Positions 33,300-45,640 of a stretch of DNA of 64,000 nucleotides are shown here, piece after piece (position 1 is the first letter of the stretch; every line of letters begins with the position of its first letter). The notes below the pieces were generated by a model. That model worked only from the letters and a program-made list of their open reading frames with translations, was not told the origin of the DNA and made no database searches. The translations under genes were made by a program, and so were the position numbers. Source of the stretch: Hypomesus transpacificus (lineage: Eukaryota > Chordata > Actinopteri > Osmeriformes > Osmeridae); the NCBI RefSeq assembly GCF_021917145.1, contig NW_025813698.1:84501-148500 (forward strand), in the 5' to 3' direction.

Positions 33300-34900
33300 T
33301 TTTTTTTTTTTTTTACACACATCTCATTGTATACCTTCAGCTGTGAAGCCCTTAACTTTCTGAGAACTGTTTTGTTTTGCCTATTTTGTAAACATGAGAA
33401 TCGTCTTCATTTTACAACCTCCATCTTGTCGTTTTGCAGTGTTTGTCATGTTCCTCCAGGCTTCCTCAGGCCCTCGCCCCTCTACCCTCTCTGACAGAGA
33501 CGTCTCTCTGACCCGGCCACAATGGCAGTCTGTCCTACCAACCCCACTGACTCATCCTTTTTAATCCGCCGCCGTCCTGTTGAGTCCATGCGTCCTCGCT
33601 GGTGCTGCTCTCTCACTCGCGGCGCCGCGTCACAACAGATCAGGACCGCCGCCGTGCTCACGCCTCCACGCCGGCGTGACAGCGAGTCAAACCGAAAGCT
33701 ACGATAACAACGCAGGAACGATAAATAAAACAACCTCGGTTAGTAGCCGGGCCCCCGCTTACGTAAGTCCTCATCAGCCGGAGCTGTTCACCGAGCCGTG
33801 GAGAGCCGAGGCGGTTTTTACCTCACTAAATCGCCCCTCCGCTCGCCGTGTTCCCCCTCTCCTGCGTCCCCCCCCTTCCCCCCGTCCCTCCATACGAAAT
33901 AGCAAAACGTTCCATTTGGGGGGGGGGGGGAGGAGGGTTATAAATATAGAAACAGGGAAAACATAAGAAAAGGATTTAGAAAACCAGCAGGCCGTATCTG
34001 GGTGCAGATCACATGGCTGGGAGGTTTGCGCCCCACGCTGCGTGTCTTTTGGATATTCACTCGCTGGGCTCTGACCTCAGATCGTTTAGCCAATTAGTCT
34101 TTTCTTACGGGTCTTAATGAGGCTTGCTCCAGTGGGCCTGGTCATTTAGCTGGCTTTAGCTGGGGAGAACTCGGAGCCAATGCTTCATTTAAGCTCAGAG
34201 GGAGGGGGCCGAGCTGCAGCGAAACCCTATTAGCCCCAGAAACTTGGGTGTTATCAGCTCCGACCAGATATAGCATCAGAGAGTGTACATACAGCTGATC
34301 ATTTGACCTTCCAGGCTTCATCCTTACCATTAGAATCCTGAAAGGCAGAGCAGGCTTTGCAGTCAGAAGGCCTGTGAGACATCAAAAGGTGATGGATGTA
34401 AAAGGGGGTTGAATACTTTCCAAAGGTCTTGCAGGTCTATAGAAATGCGTTGTACTATACATACAGTGCTGACATGACACACAACCACATGGTATTTTCT
34501 CAGTGCATCTGCTCGATTGTGCCCTTCCGTTCGCCTGTCTCTGTATCGTGGCTGCAGAATTCTAATTTGCAGATCCTCAGTTCTTTAGTTGAGTTCATCA
34601 AGATGCATACGAATATATTGAAGTTATGTGAGTGTGTGTATGTATAGTCAGCGAAGGCTGCACGGCATAATTCATGAAAAAGAAAGGCCTTGGTATTTTC
34701 ATCCTTTGAAAGTCTTATCTCCGCTACTGAATTTGAGGAACAAATGAACTGGAGCCAGTGAGAAGCTAGTCACTTTCATTTTGAGGCCTAAAATACCCAG
34801 AGGCATTCAGTTGTACTTCAGTGTCATTCATTGTATGGACTGCAATAATTAAAGATTTCCTAGTTGCACCAGATGCTTCCAGAATAGAGGCATGGTATAC
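33300..34900. other. Intergenic DNA past tdrd5 with a GC-rich patch
   Basis: The patch at about 33540-33870 is clearly richer in G, C and CG dinucleotides than its surroundings, as in a small CpG island, and could be a promoter of a non-coding transcript. The 33522-33707 and 33580-33966 frames have no recognisable protein content. A C-rich and G-run stretch is at 33870-33935. From 33990 to 34340 the sequence is complex and non-repetitive. No gene can be supported. Confidence 0.35.
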
Positions 34901-35405
34901 TAGCCTGGCTCTGCCCTCCTACGTACTTCCGCTCAATTTTCATTTTGCTTCTGTACTGCATTTGGGCTTAAGGTATATTAGTCAGATGTCTCCGGTAAAC
35001 CGGTCCAATCAGCGAACAGAGGGAGTGGCTGAGAACGATGACGTCGAGGTTGTGCGCTAGTTCGAGTTGTAGTTCCGTAATGGTGCCGGACAAAGATGCG
35101 AGCGAAGCCATTCGGTCCTTTGTGGCAACGCTGCCGAATATCCAGAAGTTAAAGCTGGAGCAAGAACAATTCTTGATCCCCACGGGGTTTGTTCGATTTT
35201 CCAGCTAGCTCCGTTAGTGGTGAAGGAGTTGGCTAAGGCGAACACTAGCGATTGCTTATGGCAGATCCAGAGTGGCTCTGGGCTGATCCAATAGTTTTAA
35301 ACTTCAACAGAGTACGCACCTTCTAGGAACTTAACGCTTGTCCATGGAGCGAGCCCAGACTCTGTCAAAAATGAAATGTACGAGAGTCTGGTTAGGACCA
35401 GGCTA
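34901..35405. mobile_element. Deleted DNA transposon with a helicase-like remnant
   Basis: The left end reads TAGCCTGGCTCTGCCC and the right end, reverse-complemented, TAGCCTGGTCCTAACCAGAC, so short inverted termini are present. Both flanks show GTATAC, a likely target duplication. Inside, from 35080, a frame encodes MVPDKDASEAIRSFVATLP, then LKLEQEQ and IPTGF. This resembles the start of helicase proteins carried by fish repeats, where LKxEQ is followed by a DVVAILPTGFGKS motif. Most of the protein and the Walker A lysine are gone, so the copy is non-autonomous. The family name is uncertain. Confidence 0.55.
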
Positions 35406-38400
35406 ATAGTATACCACCAACCCAACCAATATTCCCTCAACAGTATCCCTTAACATTTACAAAAACAAAATCTTGAAACAACGAGATGCAATCAACGAAA
35501 GCTGCCCCCCCCTGGCTCTCTAGTGTTGGGTCACGCTTAATCTGTGTCTGAGGAAACGGTCCTTTACAGCTGCCTCTTAAAACCTCCCGCTGACAGAAGC
35601 CCCACCTATCGAGCCATAAGTCAGTCCCAGAGAGGCCCCTTGGAGACTCCAGCAGGAAGGGGAGCGGTAAGCCTCACACGCCTGGGGGATGGGGGCCAGA
35701 CCGGGCAGCCACGTCCCCGGCCTCTCAGGGAGAATTTATGGCTGTGTGAATTAATGCAGGCCTTGAACGGGGCCCAGGGGACAGAGTCCTCCAGCTCAGC
35801 CTGATGAAGGGGAGCTTCGCTGGCCGGAAGGGATGGGCTGGAACAGGACGGAACCCTCCCTCTTTTTGTGGTCGAAGCTGAATGGGAGTTCAACCACTGA
35901 ACTAGAGTATTATGGAATAGGCATGTTTAGCTCATGTTTAGGGGGCTATGACTGTGATATGGGGGGCGGGGGGTGTTGAAGAGAAAGAGGACTGGAATAT
36001 TTACACTTTCCCCTCAATAGGGTCTGTTGGTTCTATACCTGCCTGTCAACAACATGCAGATATAAAAAACATACATTGTGTATTATACATTGGTATAATT
36101 TTAATTTGTCCTAGTGTATTTGCTAAGATAGATGTTGTGCCATTAGGTTACCACAATTAGCTGTCAGCTCAATTTGGAATTGAAGCACTGTTAATATGTG
36201 TTGGCACAAGACGACAGTTCCATTAAAGCTTATTTACGACAGCTCTTATAATAGATATGCAGATACGCCCACATGTAAGCAGGAACATGATTGGTTCTAG
36301 AACATTGGAATGATATCTATTTTGGCATTGGTGTGATGTAAAAACGATATATGGGATATACTTGACAACCTTATCAGTAGAATAGTCCCCAATGCAAGAC
36401 AATAAATCGACTCCCATCTTATTTACAGATGTGGGTTGAGGCATCTGAAAATGTACTGTTGACTCAAAGAAGGATTGATCCTCATAGCTAATGTCACCCC
36501 TTAGTGGTTTGGGTCTAATCTGTGTGTGTGTGTGTGTGTGTGTGTGGTTGTGTGTATGTGTGTGTGTGGTTTAGCCACTGGCGGAGCGGAGACGGTGGAT
36601 CACCTGACGGATGGATACACTTACAGTGAGGCCGGCACAATGCTTAGTCATGATCAATCATCTCCCATTCTCCTCTCAGCCGTCCCTGAGGTAATTTAGT
36701 CCCCTTACACATTCTGCATCTTCATATCCTCGTGTCAGTCTCAATAATATGTGGTGAGTGGTTTTGCATAAAAAGAATTGAGCATTATTCATAAGTTACC
36801 AAGACTATTCTTAGTCGTCCGTGGTCCAGCAGGGGAAGGCTATTGAGGAGGATATTGATGGTGTAGGTTATTTAATGAAGTCTCCTGCATAGACTCTGGT
36901 CATACAGAACAGTACAATATGAAGATTGTCCCCTTAAACATAACATTCAACCCTTTGTCAAAAACACACCAGACTGTATATCTCAGTCACTCTGCTCTGT
37001 TTGAATGAAATGGTAAAGTGATGAATGATTCTTTTACAGCACCATGTCTGCCTCTCCCTCGGTCAGAGAGAAAGAGAGAAAATGTGCAAGGTACAGTACG
37101 TAGTACCAGTCTTGGGGTGGGTCCAGATAGCCATCATGTAAGTGAGAGCGTCCAGCCGTACAGGAAATGACATTAGCTCTGAGCTGACCCGCGCACACAA
37201 ACCTCTCACTCAGCCGGAAGCTGACGGTTGCCATGGAGATGCGACGGATTCCGCCCCAGGATCTCATCACGGGGTCTGTTCAGGGGAGAGTCGTAGATAA
37301 CGCTGGAGATAGGCCAGCGTCCTTCAGCACCAGATCTAACAGTGGCGAACCGCAAACAGTGTACCGCACCCCACTCCAACCCCCACGACTCTAGATGATC
37401 CATCTGGATAGCTCTGTGTCAGTCTGCCTTTTAACACCCCACCCTCTGACCCCTGTGGGGGGGGGAAAAACTACAACAAAATAGAAGACAGAAAAAGGTT
37501 TGGATGGAGGACGTGGCAGCCACTCGTGCTAGCTACCTAGGTGTTGCCGACAGGGGCACACTCTTTGTCTTGACTGCTGTTTAAAAGCAGGGGTTGTTCC
37601 CGCCTGTGTTTCATCGTTTGTGTGGAGTCCTCTTAGTAGGAACAAACTATCTAAACCGTATTCTCTAATAGACCTATCCATCAAGTCCCTTTAGCAAATA
37701 ACATTTACTTGTACATTTTACTGCCTCCATTTCACTGAATCATCAGTTGCTAGGGGAGTGGAATTTGAGCGAGCAAGCCGGTTGCCCGAATACTCGTTAG
37801 TTTAAATGGATTGCTTGTATGCAAGGCTGATCTTACCCTTTTGCATCTGTGCAATATCAGAGTCGATGGGCAAACCGAGGCCCATTAATAACCATCAGAC
37901 AGCGCTGATGCATAGCGTTTGGTCTTTAAGGTCACGTCTCACTGTACGGTCACTGGGAGAGAGAACGCTCCCTATGTCTGGAGAACTGACTGACCCAGCA
38001 CTTCACGTGGAGATCGGATTTCAAAGCTAGTCCTTACATCTCAACCAGATCGATACTGTTTGTCCAGCATGTTCATAAACCTTCACTTGGGTTATGTGCT
38101 TTAGTGACCTCCGCTTCGGTCTGGACTGTACACCGTCTGGTTCTCTGGGTTTAAAATGATAGCATTTCCCTTTGTATCACATTCCAAGATTATGACATTC
38201 TCTCCTGTTTGTTTTCGAATATCCAAAAAAGGTTTGTTGGGTACAAAAAACACTGTACATACAGTCTAAAACTAGAATACATTTCAGATTTTGTTTCATC
38301 AAAGATATATAGATCAACTCTATTACCGCCATAGTAATTTTGTCAAATAGATGCTGATGATCAATAAGCCCCACGTAGATGTAAGGTGGTATTTAGTGAA

Positions 38401-39000
38401 CTAGTAGCCTAGTAGTAGGCTGCTCCCTGTTTGTTTAGTTTATCTGGCAAGCGAAAGAGTGAGTCGTCCATTGTCCACAGTAGCACAAAGCACCGCTTGC
38501 AGGCTTTCAGCACCTTGGACAGCGTCAGCACCTTGGGCAGCGTCAGCACCTTGGACAGCTGCCTTGATAATCTCTGGACCGCACAGCTCCCTCCAGTTCC
38601 AATAAAGAGGAGGGCTAAGAGCCACTCCAGTGTTGGCGGTGTCTTTATTTCGACAGTGACGAGATTAGAGGCAAGACGTAATTGGCGGCAAATCAATTAT
38701 AATAGCTTACTTGTCTGTATTTGAACCTTGTGTTAGTATTATTGAAGACCTAAAGAAAGCTTAATATTGTCAAACGACAGGGATATTCAGTGTTGTCTTT
38801 TGCTAAGACATTTCACCCCATGAAGAGAAACCATACCTGTAGCCTAAAACGTTGCTGCTTGGGCAGCGCCTCCAAGTTAACTCCTCCTTTCGCATAAAGC
38901 AACTTGCGACACAACTTGTTGGCTTGGTTAAGCTACTTATTTCTCCTGGATTGTATTATTTAGGTTTACAGACAACGCTAAAACGGGAAGATCTACTGCA
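35406..39000. other. Intergenic DNA, no gene seen
   Basis: The interval holds a GT/TGTG microsatellite at 36521-36568, an 18-bp three-copy repeat at 38508-38561 and otherwise non-repetitive sequence. Stretches at 35560-35880 and 37080-37390 have balanced base composition and could be regulatory; the second includes GGTTGCCATGGAGATGCGAC, similar to a half X-box. No ORF has the content of a protein gene. Confidence 0.4.
38508..38561. repeat. Three-copy 18-bp tandem repeat
   Basis: Three tandem units of CAGCACCTTGGACAGCGT, with one G/A difference in the middle copy and a changed end in the last. It lies in intergenic DNA. Confidence 0.85.
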
Positions 39001-39321
39001 AGAGGATTCTGGCTAACAGCAGAACACAATGGAGTATGTCCTGACATGTATCTAGGTAACCGTCGCTTTTGGGGTACTCTTTGACCTCTGTCGAACACGA
39101 TCCCTCAGCAGGACCGTTACGTTACGTTCTTTCAGGGAAATCGGCGGCGCGCGAGCATCTCACTAGATCGATGTGAACCATGCACCGCATTCCCCATAGC
39201 CTACAAGTGCTCTCGACTCTTTTGTCCCGATAATGCTGTAACAATCAGCTGTCCGTATCGCTGTTCAACTCGAGAGGAATACTGCAAGTTGACGAAACGA
39301 ACAATGTGACCGCCCAGAAGA
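39000..39321 (+). promoter_or_regulatory. Probable promoter and first untranslated exon upstream of fam163a
   Basis: The stretch is richer in CG dinucleotides than its neighbourhood (GGCGGCGCGCGAGC near 39144) and ends in a near-perfect donor, AAGA|GTGAGT, at 39321/39322. No long frame is present, so this would be a non-coding first exon. The next plus-strand gene is fam163a, whose mammalian homologue has long upstream untranslated introns. The link is inference. Confidence 0.4.
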
Positions 39322-40282
39322 GTGAGTAGCCTTTCCTTTAATTCTGTAGACATATACCAGTGTCAACGACGTGTGTCATCAGTCTAGCTCGTTTTATATA
39401 CATTTGATGAGAACATGATAATTTGTGAGATTAAGCAAGCCATGAGAAAATGCACTTGTTTTGAGTAGGTTCATTTATGCACGTGTCATTATGTCTCTTT
39501 GACGTGTTCTACACTGCCAGGGAACATATATTGTGGTTTTAGTTCATGCTGCAGCGTTGAGGGAAAAAAATGTCAGTTGAAATGTGTCAGGACCTGAACT
39601 GTAACGTTGGTCTCCAAAGGCTGTTTTCTGCAATGATTTTCCTTTCGCGTGTATCGGCTGTGGTTAATGGACCTTGAGGCTCATTAAATGAAGTGGATGT
39701 AAAATAGCTGACAATGACCTAAACTAAAATGCACCCTCCTTGTCTTTCACACCTCGCCTATTTTGTTACACTGTGGCTGGGGAATATCCTGCCCATGGCT
39801 GGTGCGGAGCTTATACTGTAGTTACTGTCCTAAAATTATAAATAACAATTATATTGTTATGTCCATCAGTCAGTCACCTACTCGCTCGCTCACACACACA
39901 CACATAATGATGTTTCATTTCCAGATGTTAAGCTCACTCACCTATGTCCACCAAACGGGTTTAATACAACAGGGGATATCAATACACTTGAAAATGCCCC
40001 CCCCCCCCCCCCCCCCCCCCCATTTCTTCCCTCTCTATATCTCTTCATCTTTCTTCCGTTCTTCCACCTCTTAGCTGGGTGATGCAATCAGTCCTGATTT
40101 CCCATGGGTGCTCAGTGTTGACCATGCCAGGCTAACAGGATATGGGAATCAGTAGGCTACAGCCACAATGGGTGATTATGGTGTGCTGCTGGATGTAGCG
40201 TTAGCAAGGAGCCACAATGGAGGCTAATATTGAGCTAGCCTTAGTTACTTCTTTCAGGTAGCAGGAGGGAGCTGGAAGCGCA

Positions 40283-40445
40283 CACCACCCCACCCCACTA
40301 CACACACACCACCACACTACACACACACCACCCCACGACACACACACCACCACACTACACACACACCACCCCACTACACACACACCACCACACTACACAC
40401 ACACCACCACACTACACACACACCTCCCTACTACACATACACCAC
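40283..40445. repeat. CACCAC-ACTACACACA minisatellite
   Basis: About nine irregular units of roughly 18-20 bp of the form CACCACACTACACACACACC. Confidence 0.85.
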
Positions 40446-41952
40446 CCACCACAATCTCATACTTACATAATTGCTACTTGGTCTCACTGAGATAACTGTC
40501 CCACTGAGGTCATTCAGTAATAACTACTATTATTTCTGGGAGGACTTGACTTCCTGTTGGTATAGCTTACTGTAGGAGAAATATAATGGTAGTTGGTAGT
40601 TAATTTGTAGTTAGTAAGGATAATGTCAGGGTTTGAGAATCCAAGTTTCGTAACAAACTTCAATCTGTGGTTTTGGAATGTAAAGTGTTATAAAAGTTTA
40701 AAAGTATTTATGGCATCAAGGAGCCATCATTCACATTTTATTTTCTGAGTTAATAAAGAATTCAACTTCATGTTGAAAGTGAAGTGACTTTTAGAGCCGA
40801 GTCAAATAACCGTCCTGTTGAGCCAGCCTCACTTCTAATGCAACATACATACAAGTGCTGTATGTTGTAGGCCTGTACAGTTTCTTCATTATATTTAAAA
40901 GCTCTTTACTCCTTGATGCTGTTGTAAAAAGTATGCATGTTGACTCCCAAAGGCATGCTCTAGTCTAGGCAAGGCACTCTGTATTCTCCTGTATAGCAGC
41001 TCAACTCCGTTCCTCCTGCACTGTATACTCTAACATGGGTCTGTTTGGTCTCAGAGCATCCTAACATGACTACTCTTCGCAGGCCCAAGCCCAGTATACT
41101 GTACTTGCATGTAACTAAAACTGACCCTGAGATGAGAGAAGCAATGCAGGGCTGAGTGTTAAATTATTCAACAAGCTAGTTTTTTTGTAATGGTTGCTGT
41201 GTTTGTGTTTGAGGCAACTGCATCAAAATATGAAAGGTGAATGAGAGGGTTGCGATAAAAGAGGAGATGAAAGGATCTTTGGAGACCCAAGGTTCTCCAA
41301 TCAGAATTCCCATTCAGTTAATTGTATAAGCCAAATCATTTCTATTATCTAGTTATTTGGACTACTTGACGTACAGTTAGTGGAAACATAAATACAGTAA
41401 TAATTGGAACAAGAAGCCATCTTCAGCTGTTGAAAATAATCCCCAATAGGATGTTTGTGTTGAAAGTGGTATTACATTTACTTAACTGTAGGGATTGGGA
41501 TGTCAGCTTGGATGATTGTTCAGGGATTTAGAATATTTAGTGGTTGCTTGATTGAATAGACTATTGTGATGGTAGTGCTTCATGTGAGATCGTGTATTTT
41601 AAGCTCTCAAGGAAGTAGCTGAGAAAGGCTCCATCCATATGTGAGTCTTGGTTCGAAAACGTTTTTCATGGGTTATCTCACAAAGGAACAGCGTTGACAT
41701 CCTTTGAAGACCTAATGCCTAATCAGTAGGTAGGTGTAACAAATAGGTGTGTAGAAGGATGTGTCAAATCTCTTTGCATGTCTGTCTCTGAGTTTCCCCA
41801 GCGGTTTCGGTGTTGTTGAATGCATCATACTGCTCAACCAGGCATTCTGAGCCGATGTCATGCTGTGTGTGAAGGGGTCAGAGCGTTGAAACGTTGCCAA
41901 GGCGACGCTTGTCAGCCCAGTGTTTCTGCCAAGGCATATCCTTGGCACCATG

Positions 41953-41996
41953 CCTCCCAGAACCTCCCAGAACCTCCCAGAACCTCCCAGAACCTC
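41953..41996. repeat. 10-bp tandem repeat CCTCCCAGAA
   Basis: Four to five consecutive copies of CCTCCCAGAA. Confidence 0.9.
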
Positions 41997-44454
41997 AGTC
42001 TTGGGACAGTAGCAGCCAGCGTTGAGATGATTTGTATTCTGCTAATTTAAGTGTTTTTCCAAACCAATCCTTTATATCTCCCCGCGTTTCATCATTCAGC
42101 TTCTGCTCTAGAGTGTTTGTTTTTTTTAAAGCTAATTATTAAACTCCTGATTGGTTGTGTGACTGCGAATGCATGCTTAGACACACTTTGCAGGGGATGA
42201 TTCACTTACTGAAGGGGCCGTACTGCTGACCAACACTTTGCTGTGGACACACGACACCGTCAGACAGATAACTGCAGGTCGTGGTGCTGTAAAACGAAAC
42301 GACGACGCTCCGTGGTTGGACGACGCGAGACGAATCTCAGCCCTGCTTTGTCCTAGAGGCGGTCCTCATCTCGTCAAGCTAAGCCCGGAGGCCTTCTCCT
42401 GGGGGCTGTTGATGTAAACAAAGCTGAAACGCGTCCCGCTCCCAGGCGCCGCGGAATAAGCTGCTCGCCGCTCTGCTCCAGCGCCTGAGCACGACATCTG
42501 AGTCTGACCGTCTGTCCGCCCGCCCGCACGTCCGTCTGTCCTTGGAGTGAGACACGCGGGGAGGGGGAGGAGAGGGGTGCGAGTCCAGCTGAGCTACTTG
42601 CATACAGATCTGCAGAGAAGCGCTGTGAGATCAACGCTTCAACATGAGGTGCTCTGTGCCGCACCATCACCGCGCAGCTGTAACAGGAGCGCGTTGACTC
42701 TGCACCACTGCTGAGGAATAGAAGTGCAGGAGAATAGAAGTATACAGCAGAGTAGATCAGAGTAGAGGATCATTGGTAAATAGAGGAAAGATGTGTCGGG
42801 CAGCAAGTTTGAATTCCCTGGAAGAATACCGAAGCGTGGGAGTCTGAATGAGGTTCTACAGTACGGAACCTTGTTCCGGAACATAAGCTCAACCAAGAAT
42901 AGAGCACCGATGATGCTTCTGCAGTTTTCTTTTGACTACCCTTCCTGGCAGAGACTGTAAATTGGCTGAGGGGATTGGAGGACCATCTCTACTTCATAAG
43001 ACCAATCCATACTGTAGGACACTGTCGTCATTATTGACCCATGGCTTTAACTAGGGGGGGAAAAAAGGATTGCTTTTTACATTCTACGTCTAAATCAAGC
43101 AGTTAAACAAAAAATACTCAATATTGTCTATTTGTGTCTATTGACCCATGAGCCATTAGGCTGTGTGCAGTGTGCTATATCCCTGACCTCTGTAATCCAC
43201 TGTTAGGTCAGCTAGCTCCTCACAGCACTGACAGACAGACACACATGTCAGTACTGGTCATGGATGTTACATCCATTGTTGTTCCCTGCTCCAAACCAAT
43301 ACTGCCATTATTTAACATATTGATTATAGAAAACTTGCAGGGGTAAAAGAGTTCCTGAAAGGGTTAAACCTGAACTTCCTGTTTGGGGAGATCTGGAGGA
43401 CTCAGGTCAGTTCACAGAGAAAACCAGCCCAACTCGATCCTAAATGCTTTAGGCAAACAGGTGCCTGTCTTTGAGTTAGGGTTAGTCAAGTCTTTGTTTG
43501 TGACAGTCACAAAACACATTTCTTTATTCGCTTCTCATACGATTAGTCTGATATTACTGTAGCAACAAGGAGTCAACCTGCTGTTAGTCTTGGTCTCCTT
43601 CTCTAAAGAATCCACCTTTGAAGCTCTCAGCCTCCTCTTCTCTCGAGCCTTGTTCCTTCACCCAGTCACACACGCGCTACGCATCACGCCAAGAAGATAG
43701 ACAGAGAAGATGTGCAGAGAGGGAAAGCCTACTGGAGCTTCTGATAAGAGAATTACACAAATTGCATTAACTCTGTGACCGTGAATCCCAGTTGGTTGTG
43801 TTTTGTTTTTGTGAGGGGTGGGTAGGGTGGGGCGGAGGGGGGGTTGGGGTTGGGGGGGTGGGGATAACAAGCCTGTGTATTTCGTGTGCAGGGGAGGATT
43901 GTGGGGGTTTCCACATGATGTGCTCTGTGCCCTATGAGATGTTTGAGGGGACCCCGCTGGAGTGCGTGGCTTACAGCTTGGGTCTGACAAATGAAGCTGT
44001 GGAAGATAAAGGCTCCGCCCCTCAGCTGTTTGAAGGGATGTTAATGTTGCTGAGAAATGGAACGGGGCTTGATATCTAGTCAATCAAAATGCATTGAGCT
44101 GTCGCTGTCTGTTACACCCTTTGGACTGTGTGTTGTAGCGTGGGGTCTTGAAATCAAGATTGGTTTCATCATGTTGTTTGCTTTGTCATCCCTCCTTGGT
44201 TGGGCAAAGCAACAAAGTGAGTTAGACAGAGAAATGAAGAGAGAGGGGGATAGAGAGAGGAGGGGTGAGAGAGACAGGTTGACATGGGATCTGAATGAGC
44301 ATAAACAGGGATCGCCAGATACAGAAGAAGCGATTGAAAAAGAAAGAAGAGAAGGGTAGAGCAACAGGAAGGGAGGGAGGTGAAGAAAGTGACAGAGATA
44401 ATGAGGGGCAAAAAGAGAGAGAGATTAAAAGAAATAGAGATAGTTACAGAGGAG

Positions 44455-44595
44455 GAGAGAGAGAGAGACACACAAAGAGAGAGAGAGAGAGACACCGAGA
44501 GAGAGAGAGACAGAGAGAGACAGAGAGAGAGAGAGACGCACAGATAGAGAGAGAGAGACACATAGAGAGAGAGAGAGACACAGACAGAGAGAGCG
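44455..44595. repeat. GA-rich microsatellite
   Basis: Alternating GAGAGA and GACACA/GACAGA blocks. The frames on both strands are low-complexity artefacts. Confidence 0.9.
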
Positions 44596-45495
44596 CGAGC
44601 CCTAACCCTGACCCACTGCAGTACTGGACGTGTGGCAGGCACGAGTCTCTCTTGGGAAGTCCACTACACCGTGCTCATCACGCTCATGTCTAGCATACTG
44701 ATGAGTCTCACACCCAACACGCTCTTCATTTCATATACGTGACGACCAGTGAAGCCCCAGCGCTGATCCGCCACGTGCCCCAATCAATGTGTTCTCGCAA
44801 GGGGTTCATAGAGGGAGATGCACAGGGAGGCAACTGCTTGGTGCTGCAGTTGGGGAGCGCCAATCAATGTCTTGTAAAAAATCCTCACCGTGGATGAGGG
44901 GCTCCTTCTCGTGAGCAGAGCGATGGCCATGCAGCCGGGGTGAATCCGGAGAGATGGAGAGATGGCTTTTTTTAGGCGGATTTATTCAAGCTCAAATGTG
45001 GATCGCAGGTAATATGCCATTTCATCCATACTTGGAATATGTGTTAATGACAACCTAGGTCAAACCATGGAAGATTTAGTGTGTCTGTCTGGGCTTCCAA
45101 TGAAGCCCGGGACAAGACAAGCTGTCTGATACAGTGCACAGAGTAGAGCTGCTTTGAATAGTCTTCAAATATACATGTGTGTGTGCATGTAAAGCCACTT
45201 TTAAAGAACTGCAGACCCAAAATGTTGAAGTAAGGCTCAATGTTTTTGTCCTGGTCTGGTCACATGACCTCATTTCAGTGTCTCAGCAGGATGCCTCAGT
45301 TGACAGAAAACACATGCCGTGGTTGCAGAAGCCACATTGTGGAGGCTGTTGCAGTCAGTGACTGTGTCTTATCAGTGTTTGGGCTCTTCAGGCAGTGTGA
45401 AGGGATTGAAGGCAGTGAAGGGTCCGGCTATTGTTCCTCTAATCTGGGCCCAGAGGTGGTGTGTGAGAATGGCTGATCCAGCTCTCTCCCTTGCC

Positions 45496-45506
45496 CCCCC
45501 TCCCCT

Positions 45507-45572
<66 letters not shown>

Positions 45573-45640
45573 CCTCCCTCCCTCTCCCTCTCTCTCTCTC
45601 TTTCCCTCTATATCTCTCCTTCTCTCTCTCTCTCTCTCTG
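45496..45640. repeat. CT microsatellite
   Basis: About 30 uninterrupted CT units followed by CTCC/CTCTCT variants. Confidence 0.95.

Noticed and set aside
33522..33966. Coding gene in the GC-rich patch after tdrd5
   Set aside because: Frames are short, low in recognisable content and lack clear splice sites.
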